Part shown: positions 1 to 10,444 of the stretch, one piece after another | Layout of the letters: each line of letters begins with the position of its first letter | How positions within the stretch are numbered: the first letter of the stretch is position 1 | Origin: Aphrocallistes beatrix | Lineage: Eukaryota > Porifera > Hexactinellida > Sceptrulophora > Aphrocallistidae | DNA length: 64,000 nucleotides | Direction of reading: 5' to 3' | NCBI GenBank assembly: GCA_963281255.1 | Contig: OY725492.1 | Location: forward strand, 2,899,696 to 2,963,695 | Program-made: the position numbers and the translations under genes | Notes under the pieces: generated by a model | What the model was told of the DNA's origin: nothing | Seen by the model: the letters and a program-made list of their open reading frames with translations, nothing else | Database searches by the model: none

Positions 1-8
1 TGACTTAT

Positions 9-3000
9 ATGTTAGATCAATTTGAATTCGTTAAAATAATAGCTAAAGATAATATCCTGATACAAGCATGGTTGATCGCTGAAAATATTAACTGTCGTTT
101 TATAAATAATTTGTTTGGTAAATCTTACCTAATGTTAAAAACTAAGCAACTTGATATGTTTCTTTCGTATTCAGAAAATCTTCGTGAAAATTCTGAGTAT
201 AGTATATGTGATTTATATGATATTTTTCGTGAAAAAATTCTGAATATACAGAATAAGAGGGACACGGTAGTTTCTACAGAGACTAAGGAATTATCTGATG
301 TTGATAACACAGATCCGTTGTTAATAGATGAAGGTAGCTTAATTATTAATGAAGTAATAATCGATCCAACTGTTTGTAATGAGGAAATTACATTTAATCT
401 TAGTAAGAGTGAATGGGGCCAAATTACCAGTTTAAAAGGTGATAATGTTATTTTCTCTAAAGATTGGACAAATTTATTTAATTCTAAAATCGAAAATAAG
501 TATCTATGTGTTTTATGTTTTAAATATAAAAAAGTAAACAAAACGAATAGTAGAAAACGTAATTGTTGTTTTTTCAAGGCAAAAGCAGTATGTAAATTTA
601 ATAATTGTTTTGAATTTTCTTTTTTAATTAGAAACAATCCATTTACTGTTAAAGTAGATGATATAGTAGTTAATTGTACAGTTAGTGGCACATTATCTCC
701 TGAGCATGATGATGGTAAAACTGTTCATGCTAGGCATTTGTCTAATACAAATAGAATAGAAGTGGCCAAAGAGCTCTCTGATCAACCAGTGAGCAAATTT
801 TTTTATGAACAATTTTCGTCTCCAACGAGTACGAATAATGCTCTGGATTTTGGCAACTTCAATAAAATAAAAAGTAGTGGTGTTTTACGTAAAGTTAAGT
901 GTGATTCAGCATGTTTAAATAGGTTCTCGAATGATAATTGGTTAGAATTAATTAAATTACAGGAACATTATTCTAATACTATACTTGATAAACATATTAA
1001 TGGATATATACAATCTTTATCCTACAATCCCTTTATTGTTCATTTATATAGTGAAAATCAAATTAAAATTCTTAAATTATTTAAAAATAAAAGGGTCATT
1101 GTTCATTTGGATGCTACTGGATCTATTATACGTAAAATAGACTCTTCTCAGAAAAAAGTTTTTTATTATGCATTGACCGTTGGTCATCCAGATTATTCTA
1201 CTAGTCCTGTCCCTATTGCAGAAATGATTAGTTCTGCTCACAGTAGTGCAGAAATAACGTATTTTTTGCATAAATGGGCACTTGAAGCCAAAAAGATTGT
1301 AGGCAGTGAACTTAACATTGGTCAAATTGAAATCGACTATAGTTGGGCTCTTATTCATAGCGTTTGTAACGCATTCCTCAAATGTGATCTAGAAACATAC
1401 TTAAATAAATGTTGGACTAAAATAGAATTCGATCCAGAAGGAGAATTTATAAATTATAATATAATTATACATTTATGTTCAGCACATTTACTAAATGGCA
1501 TAGGTTACCACGTTAACAAAAAGTTCAAGTTAAATAAGAATGTGAGGAAACTATTGTTATTCTCGGTTGGATATATTGTAAGCTGTACTGATATAAATAA
1601 GATAAATAATGTTTTCCGATCATTATGTATAGTGTTTTTGAGTGGAAATTTGGACGACAATGTAACAGATAATATTTTGAATTTAGAATCACATATTTCT
1701 AACGACAGTTACACAATCGAGGATATAATAGTGGAGGATGATAGTGAGTACAACCCGTTTGAAAATGATGAGAATAGAACGTATCGGGAAAAGTCTCCAT
1801 TTGGAAGACATTTTGCAAAAATTCTCGAAAAATGTAATGAAATTGTTGGTGAGGTTGATTCAAATATTGAATTAAATCCAAATTATAATCCAAAAGTGAT
1901 TGAATATTTACTTTCATATTACATGCCTTTATTACCATTGTGGAGTGGAATAATTTTGGGACCACACAGTGCAAAGGTTGGTAAATCATGTACCCATTAT
2001 AGTAACGCACTGATTGAGAATTGGATGCGAATCATCAAATTAGATATTTTCAATTCAAAGACTAATATAAGACCAGGAGACTTTATAAAAACATTATACC
2101 CGAATATATCGACTAGGTTATCGGCATTTAGTTTTGCTTTTCACCCAAGAGCCAGAAAGGTGTTCACTCAGCATAAGCGACCCAGAAAATCTTCAGAAGA
2201 GCATTGTAATGAAGAATGGTCTAGAAAATCTAAAAAACATTGTGGATATTTACAGCCAAATGATAAAGTTAGCTCTTTATGTAAGAAAATTGTTGCAGAT
2301 GCTAAATGTAGTGACAAACCTATCACTATGCCATCTAAAAAGAGACCCATATTATATAGTAAAAAACGGAAGAGATTATCTGACTTAAGAGAAGAATCTA
2401 CACCTAAAATTAGAAGGTTAGCTCAATTTAATATAATCACTGATAGCGAGTTGGTAGAAATGGATGTAGTGCACTATGATTTGCCTGGATTTCGTCCTCC
2501 AGATTTAACCTGGCAAATAGCTACGTGTAAAAATAATAATATTCCATTTTTTTCTTCTGTTAAATATTCGTTTGACCCTTCTATTAAAGAGGAAAATCTA
2601 AGAAATTATTTTCCAAATGTAGTGGAACATATTAATGCTGACGGCAATTGTTATTTTTCAACCTTGTCATTTATAATCACTGGTAGTAAATGTTATCATA
2701 AACAGCTTAGAGCATTAATCGTAGATAAAATGTTAACTGTATTAAAGGTAGATTGTAGTAAATTTGTAAGTTCTAAGTGTTTGTATCAGCAAGGGAATTA
2801 TAGAAATATTCAAGATTGGGTCAACAAGACTGGAATGAATAAAGCTGGTACTTGGGCGACGGATCTGGAGATATTTGCTACGGCCTTATCATTAGAGACT
2901 GATATTTGGGTATTTTTGGGACAGGAGGGGACACGATGGGTTGGGTTTTCGGGTAAAGGATATAATTTATATAGGTTTTTGCAGGAGCCAACTTCTCATG

Positions 3001-3086
3001 GAATATATATTCGAAATTTGGGTTGCCACTATGAACCAATATTATCACTTCAGCCAAAACCAGATATCTCTCTTTCGAATATCTAG
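9..3086 (+). CDS. DDE-type (MULE-like) transposase fused to a C-terminal OTU cysteine protease domain; 5' end may lie outside the window
   Basis: Single 1025-codon open frame. The reading frame is still open at base 3, so the first Met at 9 may be internal. Residues ~165-210 hold a Cys-rich segment (CVLC then KAVCKFNNC), a likely zinc-binding DNA-recognition module. Residues ~365-670 look like an RNase H-fold transposase core: D368 in LDATGS, D443 in IEIDYSWA, CSAH after it, and E670 in NALIENW. Residues ~870-1015 match an OTU peptidase: D878 and C881 in DGNCYFS, a TWATDLE block, and H1007 in GCHYEP. OTU domains cleave ubiquitin chains. Transposase plus OTU or other protease domains is known from some MULE-type and related elements. 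The frame has no internal stop, so the element may be young. Terminal inverted repeats were not found; the left end is outside the window. The exact superfamily is uncertain; the OTU call is firm. Confidence 0.8.
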   Translation: MLDQFEFVKIIAKDNILIQAWLIAENINCRFINNLFGKSYLMLKTKQLDMFLSYSENLRENSEYSICDLYDIFREKILNIQNKRDTVVSTETKELSDVDNTDPLLIDEGSLIINEVIIDPTVCNEEITFNLSKSEWGQITSLKGDNVIFSKDWTNLFNSKIENKYLCVLCFKYKKVNKTNSRKRNCCFFKAKAVCKFNNCFEFSFLIRNNPFTVKVDDIVVNCTVSGTLSPEHDDGKTVHARHLSNTNRIEVAKELSDQPVSKFFYEQFSSPTSTNNALDFGNFNKIKSSGVLRKVKCDSACLNRFSNDNWLELIKLQEHYSNTILDKHINGYIQSLSYNPFIVHLYSENQIKILKLFKNKRVIVHLDATGSIIRKIDSSQKKVFYYALTVGHPDYSTSPVPIAEMISSAHSSAEITYFLHKWALEAKKIVGSELNIGQIEIDYSWALIHSVCNAFLKCDLETYLNKCWTKIEFDPEGEFINYNIIIHLCSAHLLNGIGYHVNKKFKLNKNVRKLLLFSVGYIVSCTDINKINNVFRSLCIVFLSGNLDDNVTDNILNLESHISNDSYTIEDIIVEDDSEYNPFENDENRTYREKSPFGRHFAKILEKCNEIVGEVDSNIELNPNYNPKVIEYLLSYYMPLLPLWSGIILGPHSAKVGKSCTHYSNALIENWMRIIKLDIFNSKTNIRPGDFIKTLYPNISTRLSAFSFAFHPRARKVFTQHKRPRKSSEEHCNEEWSRKSKKHCGYLQPNDKVSSLCKKIVADAKCSDKPITMPSKKRPILYSKKRKRLSDLREESTPKIRRLAQFNIITDSELVEMDVVHYDLPGFRPPDLTWQIATCKNNNIPFFSSVKYSFDPSIKEENLRNYFPNVVEHINADGNCYFSTLSFIITGSKCYHKQLRALIVDKMLTVLKVDCSKFVSSKCLYQQGNYRNIQDWVNKTGMNKAGTWATDLEIFATALSLETDIWVFLGQEGTRWVGFSGKGYNLYRFLQEPTSHGIYIRNLGCHYEPILSLQPKPDISLSNI

Positions 3087-3219
3087 CCTAGCACTTAGGG
3101 ATAGTATATCTCACTCTACTATCAGCTGTCTCCAAAAAAGGCACCCTACACATACATAAGATGAGATATTCCTAGATAGTTTTTTTTTCTTTTTTTACTT
3201 AATACAAGCACAATTGCTC

Positions 3220-3283
3220 ACGATTTCAATCAACCTAATGGAGCCAGTAGTTCACTCCGCTCCATTAGGTTGATTGAAATCGT
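3220..3283. repeat. Perfect 25-bp inverted repeat (hairpin)
   Basis: Arms 3220-3244 and 3259-3283 are exact reverse complements around a 14-base spacer. It lies about 130 bp downstream of the transposase stop codon, so it could be a subterminal or 3' processing structure of that element, or an unrelated foldback. Confidence 0.8.
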
Positions 3284-3424
3284 AATTAGGGAATCCGAAA
3301 ATATGATTTGCGAACTTTTATTTCTTAATATCATATGTAGAAGGAAATTTTTACATATTATAATACGTTTTCTGTTTCTGAGGCCCACCTCTCCTTTTTC
3401 AAAATTAGTATTATTTTAATTATA

Positions 3425-3597
3425 CAGTGGAATTCGCTTATTAGTAACTCGAGTTTTGCTCATAAAATGGTTGCTAATACGCGAAGTTGTTGATAAGGGA
3501 ACAGAATTAACACAAAATCTTCACCTGGGACCTGAAGATTGGTTGCTAATAGAGCAATAATGCCAATAAGGGAGTTACTAATAAGCAAATTCCACTG
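3425..3597. mobile_element. MITE, pogo/Tc1-type, TA target site
   Basis: Terminal inverted repeats of about 26 bp start CAGTGGAATTCGCTTATTAG on the left and mirror this on the right. The element is flanked by TA on both sides (3423-3424 and 3598-3599). No coding capacity in 173 bp. The CAGTGGAA start is typical of pogo/Tigger-type elements. Confidence 0.85.
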
Positions 3598-3709
3598 TAT
3601 TGCACAGGAACTCATAATCTTTCACCCCTAAATCGAATCTGCATTTATAGCTATATTTTTGGTCAACTGACTTTGTAGAACCTGGGCCCTGAGCACAATA
3701 GTATGTCTA

Positions 3710-4290
3710 CAGGGTGATCCAAAAGTTCTGCAACAAATTTTGCTGAAGTATTATACTTACACAAGTGGATCTAACATCCGACATTGCGTTTTACTTGAAA
3801 ATTCTAAGGATTATTTTAATTATTTTGCAATCCAATTGCCTGTATTTCTGAATATATTTGCTGGGTGAACCATAAATGTTTGTGTATTTAGAAAAAAGAG
3901 AAAAATCAAAAGAAAAAAAATTCGAATGCTATGTACATTCTATGATCATACTTTAAAAATTGTTGTTCTTATTGATGATTTCCCGTCTATAAACTAAAAG
4001 AAATTATCCTAATTTAGTATTTTGAATTAATAACTGGACTATAGGAAGATAAAAATATATTTAATCAGGAGAAAAAAGTTATTTTCGAACTTGACATTTT
4101 TGAGATCAGATTATTGGAGTCCCGAGTATATAATATTTCAAAAATTTGTTTAAAAAATATTTTGCCCAATGAATAGTGAACAGAAGGGTGGTAGATTCCA
4201 TAGTTGCAAACCGATTTAAAGTTAAACTAAATTATCTTAGTCAAATCAATGAAGCAAAATATATTGTTGCAGAACTTTTGGATCACCCTA
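3710..4290. mobile_element. MITE family A (mariner-like), 581 bp
   Basis: TIRs start CAGGGTGATCCAAAAGTTCT and end in the reverse complement (last base mutated to A). TA on both sides (3708-3709, 4291-4292). Further copies lie at 40393-40975 and 49941-50520, so this is a family. No transposase is encoded. Confidence 0.85.
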
Positions 4291-4292
4291 TA

Positions 4293-5667
4293 TATATTTA
4301 GATTATATCGGAAATACCTATGTTTTCATTTAACTTATTTTATTTCTTTCCTTAGTATCATGTCTTTCAATTTTTTGATGTATCTTCATTATTTTTGATT
4401 TATTAATTGTTTGTATTTGTCTTGATGTTTTTACCTCTTCATAGTTAACATTAGAATATATTTTTATTTAATCTCAAAGTATGCAAGAACAAAGGGCGGT
4501 GAGTGACTCAAAAGGATGACTCATTACTATGCACTTCCTGCTTGAATTATGATTACTCGACTCCTATAATATACTCATCGCTTAAAAAGATCCAAGAGTC
4601 AAGACTAGTCATTTGAAAAAGCCCATTACCTATGGAATTCTTAAAAACAAGCTTAAATATGTATATATATATACTTGTATTACTTAAATATGCATTGACT
4701 ATTATTGAAATTATAATTCACTTAACAAATTAATTACCCTCAATACTTCATATTCTTCATCTTATCGCTTTATAGAAGTAGTGTAGCTTCAGGGATAATA
4801 CAAATGCTGATGAATATTTCGAAGTTAGACGACTAATGGGAAGGACTTATGAATTGATTCCTGAAACCTGATTTTAGCGCTGATTATTAGTCACGCGTGT
4901 TCGTATTTTGTAGACTGAAGAAGCCCAATGGGCCAAAGTGAGTAATCGAACCCCAAAATAGCCAAAAAGCGTGTTAAACTCCAAGAATGACATATTAGCC
5001 CCTTGGTATTTTTTTCATTTCTCAACTTGTAGAGATCAAGCAGTTTATTATAAATAAAAACAGTTCAGTTGTACAGTCGTCGGAAGCTCATAATAAATGG
5101 TAGGGCGGGTATGGCTGGCCTAGGTCCACCAACCCTATTGCTATAGTATATACAACTTATGAAAGTACAATTATCAGAAAAGTGCTTGAAACAACGACAT
5201 TAAATTTGATTTGCTAGAACTACAACAGTAATGACATGAAATGGCATACAATCAAACATGCCTATAATGTCTACCCAAGAGATGGGTTAAAAAATATGTA
5301 TATACATGTGGTCGTCATAGACAGGCAGGGGCCAGTTGACCAGAATATACAGGCTTGTGATGCAACGATGCGATACAGAACAATCTACACAGACGTGTAT
5401 CTGATGTGCGTTATTGCTAATAGTATTACTGAAACTACGCGTAGAAACTAGATCATCGTTCGGATTAAGGATTGTAGTAAACATAATTCTAAACATGAAG
5501 TGGCCTGTTGTTAGTTTTTGTGTCCACAAGGTACCGAAAAATGGTGGTCGCGTTGAGCAGGTGTTCGTTATACACGGTTCAATATAATAAGACATCGAGA
5601 CTGTTCTTAGGTGGACGCTATGTCCAAGTGATCGTTATATAGAGGGGGCCGCTACGACAGGTTCAAT
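4293..5667. other. Unassigned AT-rich spacer
   Basis: No open frame over 102 codons, none with recognisable residues, and no clear terminal repeats seen. The short frames at 5236-5451 (+) and 5287-5595 (-) overlap on opposite strands and carry no recognisable motif. Confidence 0.5.
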
Positions 5668-5669
5668 TA

Positions 5670-5853
5670 CAGTCAGGGTCGCTTATTGTGAACCACCAGG
5701 GGACCAAATAATCTGTTCATAATAGAGATACTTCATATTAAGCGAACTTGGTTCAATCAAATCCTATCTAAAATGTGAAATTGAGACCAGGAGGTTAGTT
5801 CATAATAAACGAATGTTCATATTAAGCGGGCTCATAATAAGCGACCCTGACTG
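5670..5853. mobile_element. MITE, Tc1/pogo-type, TA target site
   Basis: TIR CAGTCAGGGTCGCTTATT on the left and AATAAGCGACCCTGACTG on the right, flanked by TA (5668-5669 and 5854-5855). The interior holds further internal repeats of the 'ATAAGCGA' type. 184 bp, non-coding. Confidence 0.85.
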
Positions 5854-6400
5854 TATATTTGATAGAGCGAGGTGTTAAAAGAATCGAACACTTATGGCGT
5901 AACCATTCATTATCTCATCCATTATGGACAAATATGTTCAATCATTTATATTAGATTGAACTTTATTTTTGCATTATGATGTGTGCCTAATACGTACAGT
6001 ACTAAATGATACTAGTCATATACACAGTGTACTATTTTGTCTTATTTTCTATGTAAAAGTAGTGAAAAGTTGGACATTTGTTATTTTCTCAAAAGTGCAT
6101 ATTTTTATCTGAAATTTTAAACATAGAGTCTCCCAAGGGTAGACATTAACTGTATTTAAAGAAAATAATTTTAGATGGATATTTTTCAAGTTATTAACTG
6201 TTATCTGTGACATGGACAAAATGTACCCATCCATGGTCACCATATAATATTTTGATTTTTGAGCATGATATATGAATCTCCAAAACCTCCCCTACACGTT
6301 GGTATAATTAGTTTCTTGATATCTCTTATATTTTTTGATTTATAAACGGTTTCGTCTGACATGCGAATCCGCTGCTGAATCCGCTGCTAAGATAACGCTC

Positions 6401-6825
6401 GTATATTGACCATATTTGGAGAATTCCTTTGGTTGCCTGCTCCTAGCAACGGCCAAGAATGTTGAAAAATTCCGATCTCCAAATTTTGGAGGAACCATAT
6501 CTAGTGACCTTGTTCTTCTCGGCTAGGTTCAGCGAGTACGAATATGCTAATTAGAACGTTTTGATATGTCATATGTGGAACATATGAAAGTTTTGTGGTA
6601 TGCCATAGTGGAAGGTATAGTTGAATGCGGTAAAACCTTCATATATTCCACATATGAAATCAGAGCGTTCTAATTAGCATATTCGTACTCGCTGAACCTA
6701 GCCGAGAAGAACAAGGGGTCACTCGATATGGTTCCTCCAAAATTTGGAGATCGGAATTTTTCAACATTCCTGGCCGTTGCTAGGAACAGGTAATCAAAAG
6801 AATTCTCCAAATATGGTCAATATAC
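6401..6825. mobile_element. Foldback element, ~165-bp arms
   Basis: The left arm (from 6401, GTATATTGACCATATTTGG) and right arm (ending 6825) are reverse complements over roughly 160 bp around a short AT-rich centre near 6580-6650. Related arm sequence recurs at 15785-15990 and inside the foldback at 51359-52551, so it is a dispersed family. Confidence 0.8.
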
Positions 6826-7241
6826 ATATCAAATTGCTGGAAATTTCGTGCTGGACACGAATTCAACAATCAAAATATGATCTGGTGTAATTAAAAGAAG
6901 TTATTGATAGGAGACAATTCCGGCGAAAACTATCGGATGTGGTAATGGACCAGCTGTCATGGCTGGCAATGTTTCAGGTGGCCCAATATCCAAAAATGTT
7001 CATAGTATATCAATGTACCTGTGTACCAATTTTGGTGCTTTTATCACATAATGCACAATTGTTATAAATTTCATGCTATGCCGCACCACTAATGGCATAG
7101 TATTATATACTATTAATAATAGGACTCGAAAAATCAAAATCCAAAAAATGCAGGTCAGTTAACAGTGATTTGAAAACCATGATATCAAGGTTGTTTGATT
7201 TAATTAAATCATTGATTTAAATCATATATTACGTAAAGTAA

Positions 7242-7395
7242 AGTAGCCTCTCGCTAATACGAACACGGATAATGTAAAATACAGGTTAAAGCGAACAAGG
7301 TTTGATTCCCCAGCCTGTACAAATACATGAAATTAACTTCGGATAATACGTTCAAGTTTTGAAGGTTCCCTGATTCGTATTAACGAGACTCAACT
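7242..7395. mobile_element. Probable MITE with imperfect TIRs
   Basis: The left end AGTAGCCTCTCGCTAATACG is matched by the reverse complement of the right end with several mismatches. About 154 bp. Similar in style to the pogo-type MITEs nearby, but the target duplication is unclear. Confidence 0.45.
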
Positions 7396-7403
7396 CTATT
7401 CTA

Positions 7404-7733
7404 ATGATAATGATCACACATATTATTGTGAACAGTATTCATCAATGGCTTTTTTACAATCAAAAATTAAATTATTCAGCTCTGGCATCAAGCGCAGGAG
7501 TTGAGCAGATATTTTCAACATTTGGCTATATACATTCCAACATAAGGAATAGACTTGGAATCAATAAGGAGGTCAAGATTGTATTTAAAAATAGCCCGCC
7601 TGTCCGGAAAAACTATTTTTTTAAAATCCTAAAAAATATTTTAGCTGTACTTGTCAAATATTACCATTCACAGATTTATAAAACACTATTTTTGGAGCAA
7701 ATATCTTCTTTGTTTGATTATATTTTGCATTAA
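7404..7733 (+). pseudogene. hAT transposase C-terminal (dimerisation domain) remnant
   Basis: Of 109 codons, residues ~27-58 carry the hAT C-terminal signature: an A-SSAGVEQIFSTFG block, then HSNIRNRLG. This block is the hATC dimerisation region near the end of hAT transposases. The N-terminal zinc finger and catalytic core are absent, so this is a dead fragment. A related non-coding stretch occurs inverted at 10295-10440. Confidence 0.75.
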
Positions 7734-8007
7734 TTTAAACTAAAAATACACATTTATTGGATAATGCCAAATTTATTCTCTGTCAATCAGAGTATAATTT
7801 CTGCAAGTCATTGCAATTGTATTCACTTTGACAATTCTCTATACCTATGTTCTAAAACTTTTTTTATTGAAATAATGAATTTAAGTAATTAACCGTTGGG
7901 TAACGCTATGTTATAGTATGCTCGTGCTTAGCCAACGGTTGGCTGATACTACATCTGTATTCTAATACTAACCATAAAATTATATTCTGATAACATAAAA
8001 ATACAAA

Positions 8008-8889
8008 CGGATTACTTATATGTCGGCGGCCGACATTGTCGGCTAGCCGACATATAAGCAAATATGGCCGCCATATAAGGATCTAGCCGCCATATAAGTG
8101 AATATGACCGCCAAATAAGGGGAGTATGACACTTGTGTACAAGATTTGTGGGACAGTTGTGTACAAGCATTATAAAGATACGTAGTTGTAGACAGCCCTA
8201 ATAATATCAGTGGTTCTTTAACTAGGGTACTAGAGGTACACCAGTGTAACGTAGGGTATTTGTCAGAATTAACCGCTACCTGTGAATATGAGTTTAAATA
8301 ATATTCCTACCTGTTTTTTTGTTTTAAACAGCACATATTATTATTTGTTCAGAAACCAAAGAAGTAGATAAATATAGTTCACGATTCAACTCATATTCAC
8401 AGGTAGCGGTTAATTCTGTACCCAAAATACCCTACGTTACACTGGTGTACCTCTAGTACACCCTAGTTAAAGAACCACTGATATTATTAGGGCTGTCTAC
8501 AACTATGCATCTTTCTAATTCTTGTACACGATGAAATGTAAATGTCTCTGTGCACGATGAAATGACAACGACTACAAAATAGCGAAATCAATTTTGTAAA
8601 TGAGTATTGCATAGAATATTTATAGTTCTTCATGCAAGGGTCAGTCAGAGTCCCTATTTGGCAGTTAGGGATTGCATGTACGTATGCATGGAGAATCCTT
8701 ATTAGACGGCAACTTTTGCTTTATGGCTACTAAACATACATAATAACGCATGAGAATCCTTATTTGGCGGCCATATTCACTTATATGGCGGCTAGGAATA
8801 GGCGTGCATGAACTATCCTTATATGGCGGCCATATTTGCTTATATGTCGGCTAACCAACAATGTCGGCCGCCGACATATAAGTAATCCG
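8008..8889. mobile_element. Foldback element with a second foldback nested inside
   Basis: The outer arms (about 8008-8130 and 8745-8889) are reverse complements rich in repeated GCGGCCATAT/TATATGGCGGC motifs. A second inverted repeat sits inside, 8184-8504, with arms of about 110 bp (TAGACAGCCCTAATAATATC ... mirrored) around a ~95-bp centre. No ORF. Foldback elements with internally repetitive arms are a known transposon class. Confidence 0.8.
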
Positions 8890-9038
8890 AAATACAAATA
8901 TGAGTATGAATTTAAGACTTCTTCATTGCATGCGATTTGGCTGTCTTGCTAATCTATTGTTATTGTGTAGGAACCATATCCATACAATTTCTATATAAGT
9001 GTCACAAAAATTTAATTCTTCATTCATTTTTCAGTAAC

Positions 9039-9864
9039 ATGTCTTCTTCATTATTAATACCAGATAATCTCTTGAATATTTGGGATGATTACCATGTGGA
9101 TTCACTGTACAAAGTATGCCGTTTTTGTTATATCCGCCTATCGCCAAAAGATTTGCCTAAGAAAAATTTGCGACAGCCTCCTACTCAGGGTTTCATCCAG
9201 CTTTCCAAGGTCATACGCCTAAATGGACGCCACCATCTTTCTAAGCGCCTAGACTCATTTTTAAATAGCATTTCTATATATGTTTTATGCCACGCGCCTA
9301 AGGAGGCGTATGCCGCGCGCCTAGCCCCATAAAATCATACGCATAATTAAGATCCATGGGGTCAAATACGCGCCTCTAGGCGCGCCCAGTACGCCTGGAT
9401 GAAAGCCTGCTCCTACTAATCTGGTGATTGACAGAGCTTATAAGTTTTACAACATAGATCTTCGCGCTGAAATAATTGATCTCTTCAAGCCAAAGGTATT
9501 TTGTTGTAGTTGTAGATCTCGGTTATCAGACTTAGAAAGTGGCAAACTTAACATACACAAATGGCATTCCGATAGATCTAATATTAAATCCAACCTAAAT
9601 GTCGAAATTCTATGTAACATTACTCGTAAGGCGATTCTTTGTGTCCCTACAGATCGATGCCATATATGCAAAATATACTCGTCCTCCATAAATAATCATC
9701 TCTCAAAACTCAAGACACAAGGCCCTAATCCTGGTAGGCCTTTAGAACAATCTCCTGTTAGACTAATGTGCAGCAAGTGTGGAATGTCTACTGATGACCA
9801 TGATATCGACTTTTGCAAACGAGTTATGAAACGCCCACAATCTAACGCCAAAAAGAAAGGGTAG
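9039..9864 (+). pseudogene. Cys-rich zinc-cluster protein resembling the RAG1 N-terminal region (N-RAG-like); split by a MITE
   Basis: A frame starts at ATG 9039, encodes 49 residues (ending RQPPT), and is interrupted by the hAT MITE at 9186-9409. It resumes after the 8-bp target copy at 9418 and runs to a stop at 9862-9864. Without the insertion the frame is continuous, about 197 codons; the 232-bp gain shifts the frame. Cysteine pairs come in order CRFC, FCCSC, CHIC and CSKC, with HKW between the second and third. This order and spacing resemble the zinc-binding block upstream of the RING in vertebrate RAG1 and in invertebrate N-RAG transposon proteins. No RING or catalytic core is seen here. 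A polypyrimidine-AG just before the ATG could be a splice acceptor. The homology is by eye and tentative; the split frame is certain. Confidence 0.5.
9186..9409. mobile_element. hAT-type MITE (224 bp) with perfect 8-bp target duplication
   Basis: Left end CAGGGTTTCATCCAG; right end is CTGGATGAAAGCCTG, its near-perfect reverse complement. CTCCTACT flanks both sides (9178-9185 and 9410-9417). The interior repeats GGCGCG/CGCGCC motifs. It interrupts the zinc-cluster frame. Confidence 0.92.
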
Positions 9865-10139
9865 AGTCTCGTGGATACACTGAAAATCTCACTGGTAAGT
9901 AGTCTCGAAGGTTCAGTTAGTAACAATAGCCTTATTACACCATTTAATGCCCTATCATTACATCATCCATTCGATTCGAATAATCAATTAGCTGTGTCTA
10001 CAATTCCGTATGAGAGTGGTATATTAACTACTGTAATTATACAAGATTAATAAAAACTTTCTAGCAATTAATTCTTCAGCTAGTATAATTACCATAGTAA
10101 AGAATTTAACATTACATTTCTCATTTGAAGGGCCTATTA

Positions 10140-10440
10140 TGAAATACACTAATTTAATAAAGTATACTAAAAATAGTTAAATTAATTTGTTGTGGAGCGA
10201 ACGAACCAAAAGCTCATATTTTTCATATGTAAATATTACGGGAAATAAATTCGGCAATATCCAATAAATAGGCATTTTAGTTTAAAATTTTTGTCAATAT
10301 ATAATCAAACAAAAAAGATATTTGCACCAAAAATAGTGTACGTGTATTATAAAACTGTGAATGGAAATATTTGACAAGTACAGCTAAAATATTTTTTTGA
10401 ATTTAAAAAAAAAAAATATTTTTTCCGGGGACAGGACGTC
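10140..10440 (-). mobile_element. Inverted fragment of the same hAT relic as at 7.4-7.7 kb
   Basis: The stretch from about 10295 to 10440 is the reverse complement of about 7600-7730 with scattered changes, including the dA-rich run and the 'CTGTACTTGTCAAATATT' segment. It has no open frame. The pair brackets the 8-10 kb interval in inverted orientation. Confidence 0.6.
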
Positions 10441-10444
10441 ACAG

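Noticed and set aside
5236..5595. Overlapping frames of 71 and 102 codons on opposite strands
   Set aside because: No recognisable motif, overlapping each other, and in line with chance in this region.
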